Origin: CAVSPO01 sp963730005
Lineage (GTDB): Bacteria > Actinomycetota > Actinomycetes > Propionibacteriales > Propionibacteriaceae
Reading direction: 5' to 3'
NCBI GenBank assembly: GCA_963730005.1
Contig: CAVSPO010000032.1
Location: forward strand, 1-41,366
DNA: 41,366 nt
The notes below the pieces were generated by a model, which saw only the letters and a program-made list of their open reading frames with translations, searched no databases and was not told the origin of the DNA. The translations under genes and the position numbers were made by a program. Below, piece after piece: positions 30,785 to 39,345 of this stretch (position 1 is its first letter; each line of letters starts with the position of its first letter).

Positions 30785-32369
30785 TCAGCCCACCTGCCGC
30801 GGATAACACGTTCCACCTGCCTGCCTGCCGAAGGCGGCACACTGAGCTGCCGCGGCCTCGCGCGAGGAGCTACCGGTCACCCCCAGGGCCCAGAAACCCT
30901 TGTTCAGGCCGGGGGTGGCGTCCGAGTCGATCACCGAGACCGGGCGGCCGACGGCCGAGAGCGCTGCGGCCTTCGCCTCGGCCTGCGCGAGGCTGAACTC
31001 GGTCTTGGGCAGACTCTCCAGGACGGTGATCCAGGTGCCCACCGGCAGTGGGGCAGCGGCCGTTGTCGTGGTGGCCACGATCACTGTCTGGGTCGCCACG
31101 GGCGAAGGCTGGGCAGGCGCCGAGGTGCTTTGCGCCGGGGTGCTCACGACCTCGACAGGGCCCTGGGAGCGGAGCACCTGGGTGAGCAGCACAGCCACGG
31201 CAGCCAGCAGCACCGCGACTGCGGCCATCATGATGACGATCGTCCGCGTCAGCCGGGACCCACTCGAACCGTCGGGGCGAGGCGGTGCCAGCGGGGGGCC
31301 GAGCGGGCCCTGGGTGCTGAGCCACGGCCCCTGCGGAGGTGGCTGGAAGCTCGGGTAGGACGGTGGCGGGGGCGGCGAGCCGAGGGGCTGGTAGCCAGGA
31401 CGGGTGCCCCAGGGTGGGCGTTTGGTGGGCGGCCAGCTGGGTGGGTGTCACCCAGGCGCTGGCGATGGTTGTCACGGCCGATGGTGGAGTCACCGGAACC
31501 GGCGGGGGCGGGCTGCCCAGCTGGCCGAGCGCTGGTCTGCCGGCGAGCCATCCGCGCAGGTACTCGAGCTGCTCGGCGACCACGGAGGCGTCCTGGGGCC
31601 GCTGATTGGGGTCCTTGCTGACCAGTTGGGCGATCAGGTTCCACAACTGGTCGTCGATCCCTGCTGGACGCCCGGGATTCATCGTGTTGTGGGCCTGCAC
31701 CATGGGGCCGGTCGCCAACCCCGCGAAGGGAGTCACTCCGCACAGCAACTCGTACAGGATGATGCCCAGCGCATACAGGTCCGAGCGCGGTGTCGGCGTC
31801 TGGCCGTTGATGACTTCGGGCGCCATGTACAGCGGGGTGCCGGCCAACGCGGTGCGTCTGGACTGGGCAGGTGATTCTTCCATCAGCCGTGCCACCCCGA
31901 AGTCGGTGATCCTCACCTGAGGTGGCGAGACGGTGTGGTCCAGCAGGGTGTTCTCGGGCTTGATGTCCCGGTGCACGATTCGTTTGGCGTGGATCGCCGC
32001 GAGCCCGCTGGCGATCTGGGCCGTGATCCGACAGGCCTCCTCGGCGGCGAGTGTGCCGCGCTCGCGCAGGTGGCGGCGCAGGTCGGTGCCCTCGATGAGG
32101 TCCATGACGATGGCCAGCGTGGCGCCCTCCGCGACCATGTCGTGCACGCCCACCACGTTGGGGTGGCGCACGCTCGTCAGCAGCTGCCGCTCGCTCAGGA
32201 ACCGGCGCACGATCTCGCCGTCCTCGACGTACTGCGGCTGCAACAACTTGAAAGCGAAGGCGTTTCCCTCGGAGTCTGCGCCGCGCCACACGTCACCCAT
32301 GCCGCCGCGGCCGATCAGGCAGTCCAGGTGGTACCGGCTACCCAGCGGTCGTCCGTCTGTGTCGGTCAT
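30785..32369 (-). pseudogene. Membrane Ser/Thr protein kinase (PknF/PknB-like), frameshifted in the linker
   Basis: The kinase domain (about 12-275) is complete: P-loop GRGGMGDVWRG, catalytic Lys in FAFKLL, HRD in IVHRDIKPENTLL, DFG in ITDFGVARL and the APE-like YMAPE. After residue about 308 the frame breaks at 31443-31445. With one C fewer it continues through a Pro-rich linker, a membrane helix (IMMAAVAVLLAAVAVLL), a Thr/Pro-rich external stalk and a small extracellular domain (VGTWITVLESLPKTEFSLAQAEAKAAAL ... CAAFGRQAGGTCYP) to TGA at 30785. As written the product would lose its membrane anchor and end in unrelated residues at 30870. It diverges from an FHA-ABC exporter gene, as pknF does from Rv1747 in mycobacteria, so that exporter is the expected substrate. 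Confidence 0.85.
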
Positions 32370-32485
32370 GACATCGTCCCTGGGGTCTGGGCAGTGGCTG
32401 CCGCGGCTGCACGGCGTTCTGATGGGTCATCCTACGGGGCCTGCCGAATCGATTCGGAACACGTCTCGCGCCAGAGGTAGTTTGG

Positions 32486-32511
32486 TTGACCACCTAGTCA
32501 ATTGGCCAATT
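32486..32511. promoter_or_regulatory. Adjacent palindromes between kinase and FHA-ABC genes
   Basis: TTGAC-CACCTA-GTCAA (32486-32501) runs into the perfect 12-bp palindrome AATTGGCCAATT (32500-32511). Both lie in the divergent promoter region 33-58 nt before the FHA-ABC start. They are candidate repressor sites; the regulator is unknown. Confidence 0.45.
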
Positions 32512-32543
32512 CGTGTTGGCTCGTGCATCGTTCGGGGGACGGG

Positions 32544-34423
32544 ATGACACATCAGCCCGCAGCTCTTGCGCCGGCTCCGGTCGCAGCCGTGAGCGTGGGC
32601 GCCGTCACCCGCCACCTGTTCGCCGGCCAGGGCCTGCGCATTGGGCGTGATCCCGTCTGTGACCTCATGGTGGACGACCCTCGGGTCTCCCGCATCCACG
32701 CCACCGTGTGGAGCGATCCGGGCGGGACGGTCGTTCTGGAGGACCTGGGCAGCACGAACGGCACCTTCGTCGGCGACGACCGGGTGACCGGGTGCCGGGT
32801 GATCGGGGACGTCCGGCTCGCCCTCGGCGCACCTGACGGTGCTCAGGTGGCGATCATCATGAACCAGGTCGAGCGGCCGGGCCCGCTGGCCGGCCACACG
32901 GTGCTGGTTTCGTCGGGACAGGCGGCAGGCGATCTCGAGGTCAGCATCGGCCGGGCACCCGACAACACCATCGTCCTGGACGGTACCGCAACTTCGCCAA
33001 CCTGCGACAACTGATCGGCGTCGTCCCGCAGGACGACGTCGTGCACCGTCAGCTCACCGTGCGGCAGGCCCTCAACTACGCCGCGGAGCTGCGTCTGCCT
33101 GATGACTACGACACGCAAAGCCGTGGTCGTGAAGTGCAACGGGTCGTGCGCGACCTGGGGCTGGACGCGCATCAGGACATTCCCATCTCGAAGCTGTCGG
33201 GAGGCCAGCGCAAGCGCACCTCGGTGGCCATGGAGCTGCTCACCCAGCCGCCGTTGCTGCTGCTGGACGAGCCAACCTCCGGTCTCGATCCGGGACTTGA
33301 TCTGGACGTCATGAAACTGCTGCGCGCTCAGGCGGACGGCGGCCGGACGGTGCTGGTGGTGACGCACAGCACCGACAACCTGGAGTTGTGCGACCAGGTG
33401 TTGATCCTGGCTCCCGGCGGTCAGGTCTCCTACTTCGGCCGGCCGGAGGAAGTGCTGGCCCACTTCGGATGCGAGCGCTACGCCGAGGTCTTCAAGAGCC
33501 TGTCCCAGGACCCGCAGTTGTTCGCCGCACGATGGGCGCAGACCAGTCGGTCGGCGTTGCCGTCACCCGCCTCAGCGCCGCTGGGGTTGGACCTGGGTCT
33601 GCCCAAGCTGAAGGTCACGCGACAGTGGAGCACGCTGGTGCGCCGCCAGCTGCGGATCATCGCGTCGGACCGGTCCTACGCCCTGTCGACGCTGCTGCTC
33701 CCGCTCCTCATCGCCGCGATGACGCTGGTGATTCCCGGCGACAGTGGCTTCAGGAAGCCGCCCCCCGACGGGCTCAGTGAACCTTCGCAGCTGCTGGTGA
33801 TCATCACCGTCGGCGCCGCGTTCATGGGTATGGCGGCCAGCATCCGCGAACTGATCTCCGAACGCGCCATCTTCCTTCGGGAGCGCACCGTCGGCCTGTC
33901 ACCCGGTATCTACCTGCTGGCCAAAGTCTGCGTCCTGTTCGTCATGACACTGATGCAGAGCGCCCTACTGATCACGGTGGTGCGGTTGGGCAAACCCGGT
34001 CCTGACAGTGCGATTTGGGCACCAGACGGGACGATCGAACTGTGGCTGGCCGCCTTCGGCACCTCGTTCACGTCCGCCCTGTTGGGACTGCTGCTGTCGG
34101 CCATGGTGGGCACCGGCGAGCAGACCATGCCCGCCCTGGTCATCACGATCATGGCCCAGCTGGTCTTCTGCGGGGGCCTGGTCAAGATCACAGACCGCGG
34201 CGCACTGGAGGCCGTCGCGGCCATCTTCCCAAGTCGCTGGGGGTTCGCACAGGCCGCGTCCACCATCGACCTGACCAATCTGAACCCCACAGTGGCCCAG
34301 GATGTGCTGTGGGAACACACCATGACAGCGTGGGCCACCGCGACGATCGCGCTGTTCTCGATCGGGGTGATCAGCTTGGCGCTGACCAACATCAAGCTGA
34401 TCCGGCAACCATCCAGCACCTAG
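32544..34423 (+). pseudogene. FHA-domain ABC exporter (Rv1747-like) with an internal deletion that removes Walker A
   Basis: Residues about 30-100 are a forkhead-associated domain (LRIGRDPVCDLMVDDPRVSRIHATVW, DLGSTNGTFVGDD). A second FHA domain begins (VSIGRAPDNTIVLD) but at about 32980 the sequence jumps, out of frame, to YRNFANLRQLIGVVPQDDVVHRQLTV. That is the Q-loop region of the nucleotide-binding domain. Signature LSGGQRKR, Walker B LLLLDEPTSGLDP and the H-loop VVTHS follow, then six membrane segments to TAG 34423. Compared with Rv1747-type proteins, most of the second FHA domain and the start of the ATPase domain, including the Walker A P-loop, are missing (roughly 130-150 residues). 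It cannot bind ATP normally as written. A misassembly is an alternative. The + strand stop overlaps the stop of the next gene. Confidence 0.83.
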
Positions 34424-35112
34424 TCGAACGCAGGCCCGGTGTCGTCCGCCTTGTTGCTGTACCCGTTGCTCTCCCAGAAACCGCGGAAGTCCGCATCGTC
34501 GGACAGCTCGATCCGGGTGACCCATTTGGCCCACTTGTAGCCGTACTTTGACTTGGCGACCACCTGGAAGGGGAACCCTCTGTCGGCCGGCAACGTGACG
34601 TCATTCAGCTTCATCCCGAGCAGGATGTCGTTGTCGCGCAGGTAGTCGACGTCCAAGGAGGTGTAGCCGGTTGGGACTTCGGTGGTGTAGAAGATCGCTG
34701 TCACAGCGCCGGGCCGGACGCCGGCATCATCGAGGATGGTGGCCAGCGAGGGCCCGGTCCATTTGGCCGTGAAACTCCATCCTTCGACGCAGTTGAGGTC
34801 CATCAACCAGGACTGCTGCGGGTAGGCCTGCAGATCGCTGTAGGACAGGGACAGCGGACGATCGACCAGCCCGTCGATGGTCAGCGTGTAGGTGTCCTGG
34901 TCAATGACCTGTGTTCCGTTCAGGGCATTGTTGCGTTGTTGCCTGATGGGGGTCAGCTTCACCCCCTCGAACTCGGTCGCCTCCACTTCGCCCGGAACGC
35001 CGCCCGCCGGTTCGCTGCTGGTGGATCCGCATGCGCCAAGCCCGAGAGCGAGCAGCAACAGCGCCGAAATCGCCGAAATCCTGGCCCATGGGGACTTCTT
35101 CTTGAGTCTCAT
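34420..35112 (-). CDS. Lipoprotein with sulfite-oxidase-type molybdopterin domain
   Basis: 230 aa. The signal peptide ends in the lipobox LGAC with C28, so it is probably anchored outside the membrane. The rest is one molybdopterin-binding sulfite oxidase domain: LTIDGLVDRPLSLSYSDL, then MDLNCVEGWSFTAKWTGPSLATIL with C108 at the Mo-coordinating position, and FPFQVVAKSKYGYKWAKWVTRIEL at the end. It resembles YedY/MsrP-like and small actinobacterial SUOX-fold proteins; the substrate is unknown. MsrP is usually Tat-exported with its cofactor, whereas this looks like a Sec lipoprotein signal, which is unusual. No heme-containing MsrQ partner is nearby. Confidence 0.85.
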   Translation of the reverse strand: MRLKKKSPWARISAISALLLLALGLGACGSTSSEPAGGVPGEVEATEFEGVKLTPIRQQRNNALNGTQVIDQDTYTLTIDGLVDRPLSLSYSDLQAYPQQSWLMDLNCVEGWSFTAKWTGPSLATILDDAGVRPGAVTAIFYTTEVPTGYTSLDVDYLRDNDILLGMKLNDVTLPADRGFPFQVVAKSKYGYKWAKWVTRIELSDDADFRGFWESNGYSNKADDTGPAFD

Positions 35113-35214
35113 CCCTCACCCCGCAGACGCCGCAACTGTGCGACACACCCAAGTTACATCGGACGTGCCTCCGCGGTCGAGGGGCATGGTCTGGTCATTG
35201 GCTCATGCTGAAGG

Positions 35215-36800
35215 ACTCGACATCCACAGGAAATTCTTTCCGGATTTGTTTTCCACAGGTGGCTTGCTGGGATCAGTTTTGTCAGTGGGGGTGTCTAGGC
35301 TTGATTCATGCACACGGGAATCCAGGCGCCACCGGCAGAATTGCCGGCCGAGTGCGGCGGCGATTTCGTCGGCGTGCTTTCGGGTGTGCTGGATGAGTTG
35401 AATTCGCAGGATTTGTGGCGCACCGGTGATCGTGATTTGTTGGCGGGCACCCGGGATCTGTTGTTGTGTCTGGAACGGTTGCGTGCCGAGACGGCCCGGC
35501 GGGTGGCCGAGATCGAGTCCCGCGGTGCCACCACGGCCCGGCATGGGGTGCGGACCAGTGAGTGGTTGCATGCGACGAACTGGTCGAACCTGGGCGATGC
35601 GCGCCGTCAGGTGCGGGCCGCTGTGGAGTTGGCGGCTCGTCCGGTGGTGCAGGCCGAGGCGCTGGCCGGGCGGGTGGGGTTCGACCAGGCCGCGGCGATC
35701 GTGCACAGCATCCGCCGCCTGCCGTGCGAGCTGGACCTCCCCACGGTGGACGCGTGTGAGCTCGCGATGCTGGCGCATGTCCACGAGTTCGACCCGGACC
35801 TGATGAAACAGTTCGGCCACCACGTCGTCACCGTCGTGGCGCCGGAGGTCGGTGAGGAAGCCGACCGTCTCGCCCTGCTCCGCGAAGAAGCCAGGGCTCG
35901 TGGCGACCGGTCGTTCACCTGGGCCCGTGACGGTTTCGGGTCCGTCCGGTTCCGCGGCCAGCTGCCGATCGTCGACGCAGAACCGCTTGTCGCGCTGATC
36001 ACCGCCGTCACCGCCAGCCTCCCGGTCACCGACGAGCTCGGTGAACTCATTCCCATCCACCGCCGCCAGGCTGACGCCCTCAAGAACATCGTCGGCGCCT
36101 ACTCTGCGTCGGGGCAGGCCCCCACCTTACGGTGGTGACCGGCCCCGGGTTGTCGTCACCATCAGCCTCGACGCGCTGCGCACCGGTCTCGGCATGGGCA
36201 CCCTGTGTTCGTCGGGCGAGTGCCTGTCCGCGGGGGATGTCCGCCGGTTGGCGTGTGACGCCGAGATCATCCCGGCGGTGTTGGGTGGCGACAGCCAGAT
36301 CCTTGATCTGGGTCGCGGCAGCCGGCTGTTCACCGGCCCGACCCGCCAAGCGTTGGCGTTACGCGACCAAGGCTGCGTGTTCCCGGGCTGCAACGCACCG
36401 CCAACGATCTGCGAGGGCCACCACATCACCCCGTGGTGGGCCGGTGGACGCACCGACCTGGGCAATGCGGTGTTGTTGTGTCCCCACCACCACCGGATCG
36501 TGGAACCCCGACCCGCCGACACCGAGAATCAATGGCAAGTCCGGATCGGCGGTGACGGGATACCCGAATTGCTGCCGCCCCGATTCGTCGACAAACACCG
36601 AAGACCAAGACGACACCAACGGTTCTCCCTCGCCCCCGCACAATTGCCACTCGACGCCGGTGATTCAGAAGAAGTGCTCAGCGGAGGAATTCGATTCGGA
36701 AGAATACCAGGCGCGCCTGCACCGGGAATGGCTGGAAGACTGCCTCGCCGGAAACAACCCCTGGCACTCACCCGAAAGCTTCCAGAATCGCCGGGAGTGA
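35215..36800 (+). repeat. Right arm of the 1.5-kb inverted duplication (DUF222/HNH)
   Basis: Inverted partner of 12640-14205. Similarity begins about 90 bp before the ATG, around the first CCACAG motif, and runs to the end of the gene. The two arms face each other's start sides across about 21 kb. Confidence 0.75.
35308..36800 (+). pseudogene. DUF222 / HNH endonuclease-domain gene, second copy with two +1 frameshifts
   Basis: Near-twin of the gene at 12620-14116. Frame 1 runs from ATG 35308 to about 36126 (DUF222 region), then meets a TGA after APTLRW. An extra T at 36127-36128 explains the break: without it the reading is APTYGGDRPRVVVTISL, matching the other copy. The HNH part (CVFPGCNAPPTICEGHHITPWW ... 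LLCPHHHRIVE) is in the next frame. A second break at 36683-36684 (extra G) moves the last 39 codons (EEFDSEEYQARLHREWLEDCLAG) into a third frame, ending at 36800. A 13-residue stretch near the N-terminus (PAECGGDFVG region) is absent from the other copy. The start is 6 nt after TAGGCT. As written it is non-functional. Confidence 0.88.
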
Positions 36801-36830
36801 CAATCGGGGCAGCGGTTGACGCGTGCCCCG

Positions 36831-37808
36831 TCAGCTCAGGGTGTCCACGAAGTCGACGGCAGCACGAGAGATCTCGGCCCGGGCTGCGTCTTGGCTGATC
36901 GTGGGGGTGCCGTCTCCGGGCTGGGCTCCGTAGTCGCCGAAGAAGGAGTGGACGGCGCCTTCGACTGACATGAACGTCGCGTCGGCGGGCAGCAGGGTCG
37001 TGGAGGCGGCGATCTTGTCCGGAGTGGCCAGACCGTCCCGGCTGCCGGCGATGGACAGGACCGGGGCGCGCAGCGAGGTGCTGATGTCGCTGGCGGGGTA
37101 GGAGGCGAAGAGCAGCAGCCCGACGACTGGCCTGGTGTGGTCGGTGTCGGCTGCGTCCGCCTGCATGGCCGCGACGGTGCCGCCCAGGGAGTGGCCGCCC
37201 ACAACCCACCGGGTGATGTGCTGCTGGCCGGGAGCGGTTGCGTCGAGGGCCTTGGTGGCAAGGAACGCGATGCCCAGGGGTTGCTTGACGATGACGACGA
37301 CATGGCCCGCTTCCGCCACGGGGCGAAGGATCGCGGCGTACGCGCGTGGGTCGACTCTGGCGCCGGGCTGGAAGAACACACCGGTGGTGCTGGCTGGTCC
37401 CGTCGGGGTCAGCACGATCCGGGTCGGGGACTCGGTGATGGTGATCCGGGTGTCGGATTGCAGTGCGGTCAGGGCGGGCTCGACTGCCGTGAACGGGCGC
37501 AACCAAGCCATCAGCCCGACCCACCCCAGCGCCATCAGCAGCACGGCGACGTGGGCGACGCGACGCCACCCGGCTCGACGTGGCGAGGGACGAAACGAAC
37601 GCACGCCGACGAAGACGGACCCCAGCAGGGTCACACCGAGCAGGACGCCGTAGAGCGGGTGGCCGTGCAGGATCGCGCCCCAACCGGTGAGGCATGCCCA
37701 CGCGACGACCAGCACCCCGGCGATCGCTGTCACCAGCACGACCCATCTCCTCCGGGCTGAGTCCGCTCTCGCCGGGCGGCCGGTCGGCATCAATGGCTGG
37801 TTGGTCAT
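36831..37808 (-). CDS. Membrane-anchored alpha/beta hydrolase
   Basis: 325 aa. Three hydrophobic segments in the first 110 residues (VVLVTAIAGVLVVAWACL, YGVLLGVTLLGSVFVGV, VAVLLMALGWVGLMAW) are followed by an alpha/beta hydrolase domain with the nucleophile elbow GGHSLGGTVAAM, LLFASYPASDI, the acid loop SIAGSRDGLATPDKI and the late His in GAVHSFFGDYG. Substrate unknown; the dienelactone-hydrolase/chlorophyllase-like layout suggests an ester. The catalytic domain probably faces outward. It is transcribed towards the HNH pseudogene and lies downstream of cysK on the same strand after 210 nt. Confidence 0.85.
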   Translation of the reverse strand: MTNQPLMPTGRPARADSARRRWVVLVTAIAGVLVVAWACLTGWGAILHGHPLYGVLLGVTLLGSVFVGVRSFRPSPRRAGWRRVAHVAVLLMALGWVGLMAWLRPFTAVEPALTALQSDTRITITESPTRIVLTPTGPASTTGVFFQPGARVDPRAYAAILRPVAEAGHVVVIVKQPLGIAFLATKALDATAPGQQHITRWVVGGHSLGGTVAAMQADAADTDHTRPVVGLLLFASYPASDISTSLRAPVLSIAGSRDGLATPDKIAASTTLLPADATFMSVEGAVHSFFGDYGAQPGDGTPTISQDAARAEISRAAVDFVDTLS

Positions 37809-37880
37809 GACGACACTGTCTCAGGTGAGCGGGCTGCGGGTCTCCGCACCGCCCACAGGCGTGCCCGGCCGTCGCGCTCG

Positions 37881-38018
37881 CTACAGGGACATCCGGCGAC
37901 GCAGCGCGACGGCGATCTCGTCGTCGGTGAACCCCAGGCCTCGAGCGCGGGCATCGCCTTCCAGGCTCGCTGGCAGGCCATCCCGAGAGGGCCTGCAGTC
38001 GTGGACCGCGTCGACGGC
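37881..38018 (-). other. Open frame of 45 codons continuing in phase after the cysK stop
   Basis: Directly after the cysK TGA the same frame stays open to a TAG at 37881. The last part, ARARGLGFTDDEIAVALRRRMSL, looks like natural protein sequence (a helical C-terminus). There is no usable start codon, so it is either the tail of a decayed gene or a chance open frame. I cannot assign a family. Confidence 0.3.
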
Positions 38019-38951
38019 TCAGTCGAGCAGGTCGGCGTACAGGGGGGTGGACAGGTAGCGCTCACCCCACGAGGGGATCACCACGACGATGGTCTTGCCG
38101 GCGTTCGCCGGGTCGGCGGCCAGATCGGCGGCGGCGCGCAGGGCCGCGCCGGACGAGATGCCGACCAGCAGGCCCTCCTCCTTGGCTGCCCGGCGGGCCC
38201 ACGCGAGGGCGTCGTCCGAGGTCACCTTGATGATCCGGTCGATCAGCGAGGTGTCGAGGATCTCGGGGATGAAGCCGGGGCTGATGCCCTGGATCTTGTG
38301 CGGGCCCTTCGGCTCCCCGGAGAGCACGGCGGACTCGGCCGACTCGACGGCGATCAGCTGCACCTCGGGCTTGCGCTCCTTGAGCACCTGGCCGACGCCG
38401 GTGATGGTGCCGCCGGTCCCGACGCCGGAGACGAAGAAGTCGACCTTGCCCTCGGTGTCGGCCCAGATCTCCTCGGCGGTGGTCTGCGCGTGGATCGCCA
38501 CGTTGGCCGGGTTGGTGAACTGGCTGGCCAGGATCGCGCCGGGGGTGTTGGCGACGATCTCCTTCGCACGCGCGTTGGCGCCGGGAATGCCCTCGGCGCC
38601 CGGGGTGAGCACCAGCTCGGCACCGAAGGCCCGCAGCAGGGCGCGACGCTCCTTGGAGAAGGTCTCGGGCAGGGTGATGATCACCTTGTAGCCGCGCACC
38701 GCGCCGACCCAGGCCAGCGCGATGCCGGTGTTGCCGGAGGTGCCCTCGACGATCGTGCCGCCGGGCTGCAGCGAGCCGTCGGCCTCGGCCGCGTCGACGA
38801 TCGCCACGCCGATCCGGTCCTTCACCGAGCTCGCCGGGTTGTAGTACTCCAGCTTCGCCAGCACCGTGGCCTGGGAGTCGCCGTAGAGCCGGTTGATCTT
38901 GACCAGCGGGGTGCGGCCGATCAGTTCGGTCGCGTCGTTGTAGTACGTCAT
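38019..38951 (-). CDS. cysK: Cysteine synthase A (O-acetylserine sulfhydrylase)
   Basis: 310 aa cytosolic PLP enzyme joining O-acetylserine and sulfide to make L-cysteine. The PLP lysine is K44 in NPASSVKDRIG; EGTSGNTGIALAW binds the substrate carboxylate; GVGTGGTITGVG holds the PLP phosphate; and VGISSGAALRAA closes the site. The length is normal. ATG 38951 is chosen because GGAAGGAAG lies 7 nt upstream; an in-frame extension to 39005 has no family similarity. The 5' leader is about 260 nt and contains a short ORF ending in three Cys codons within a hairpin (39142-39210), so expression is probably tuned by cysteine supply. No cysE follows it in this window. Confidence 0.96.
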   Translation of the reverse strand: MTYYNDATELIGRTPLVKINRLYGDSQATVLAKLEYYNPASSVKDRIGVAIVDAAEADGSLQPGGTIVEGTSGNTGIALAWVGAVRGYKVIITLPETFSKERRALLRAFGAELVLTPGAEGIPGANARAKEIVANTPGAILASQFTNPANVAIHAQTTAEEIWADTEGKVDFFVSGVGTGGTITGVGQVLKERKPEVQLIAVESAESAVLSGEPKGPHKIQGISPGFIPEILDTSLIDRIIKVTSDDALAWARRAAKEEGLLVGISSGAALRAAADLAADPANAGKTIVVVIPSWGERYLSTPLYADLLD

Positions 38952-39127
38952 GGTGTGCTTCCTTCCAGAGGGTTCAACAACGGAAGAGACGCAGGACATG
39001 CGCATGGCCCTGGCTCTGGTGTTTGTGGGCTTCCGAAGGCCTTGAAAACGGATCCATCGGCAAGTCGCCGACGAGTTCTTCGGAAAAGTTGAGCGCCGCG
39101 GTTCGAGAGAAGGGGCGATCAGGATGG

Positions 39128-39153
39128 TGTTGTCGGGTCGATCAGCGACAACA
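39128..39153 (-). promoter_or_regulatory. Hairpin sequestering the Cys codons of the cysK leader ORF
   Basis: In the cysK leader RNA, UGUUGUCG (39153-39146 on the - strand) pairs perfectly over 8 bp with CGACAACA (39135-39128), 10-nt loop. The 5' arm includes the last two Cys codons of the leader ORF and the loop includes its stop. A ribosome stalled at, or passing through, these codons would change the folding. A longer-range stem, TTCCGAAG (39085-39078 side) with 39038-39031, is a possible second element. Confidence 0.65.
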
Positions 39154-39210
39154 ACACATTCGCGGACGCGTCACAGCAGCCGACACGGCAGCGGAGTGGG
39201 TCACGAACAT
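39142..39210 (-). CDS. Polycysteine leader peptide, probable cysteine-responsive attenuator of cysK
   Basis: ATG 39210 to TGA 39142, 22 residues, starting MFVTHSAAVSAAV and ending RPRMCCCR. The three consecutive TGT Cys codons sit just before the stop. The ATG is exactly 6 nt past TAGCGT, so the transcript is probably leaderless. Short leaderless ORFs with a run of Cys codons near the end are known in mycobacteria, where they attenuate downstream sulfur-metabolism genes in response to cysteine. Here the gene downstream, about 190 nt away, is cysteine synthase itself. The Cys codons form one arm of a hairpin. With low cysteine, ribosomes would pause on the Cys codons and alter folding; the detailed switch is inferred. 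Confidence 0.75.
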   Translation of the reverse strand: MFVTHSAAVSAAVTRPRMCCCR

Positions 39211-39216
39211 GGGCAC

Positions 39217-39245
39217 ACGCTAGCACCCGAAGCCAACTCGTCATC
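39217..39245 (-). promoter_or_regulatory. Promoter of the cysK leader
   Basis: TAGCGT (39222-39217) lies 6 nt before the leader ATG. A -35-like ATGACG lies 16 bp upstream of it (39244-39239), sharing TGAC with the consensus. The region also faces the start of the divergent YeiH-family gene. Confidence 0.55.
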
Positions 39246-39345
39246 GTGGGGGAGAATGAGCCGTGCCTGATGCGAACTGTTTCTCCGTCCCGCCCGCGCT
39301 GGCAGCAGCCTCTGGCCGGGGCTACTGCCCCCGGTCGCCCTGGGG

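Noticed and set aside
32984..33014. The short FHA ORF (32544-33014) as a complete stand-alone FHA protein
   Set aside because: It ends within the first strands of a second FHA domain, and the next bases resume the ABC ATPase in another frame, so truncation by deletion is the better reading.
12640..36800. Inverted HNH copies considered as a composite transposon
   Set aside because: No transposase, terminal inverted repeats or target duplication was seen; the repeated unit is a gene with its promoter. Duplication or conversion explains it better.
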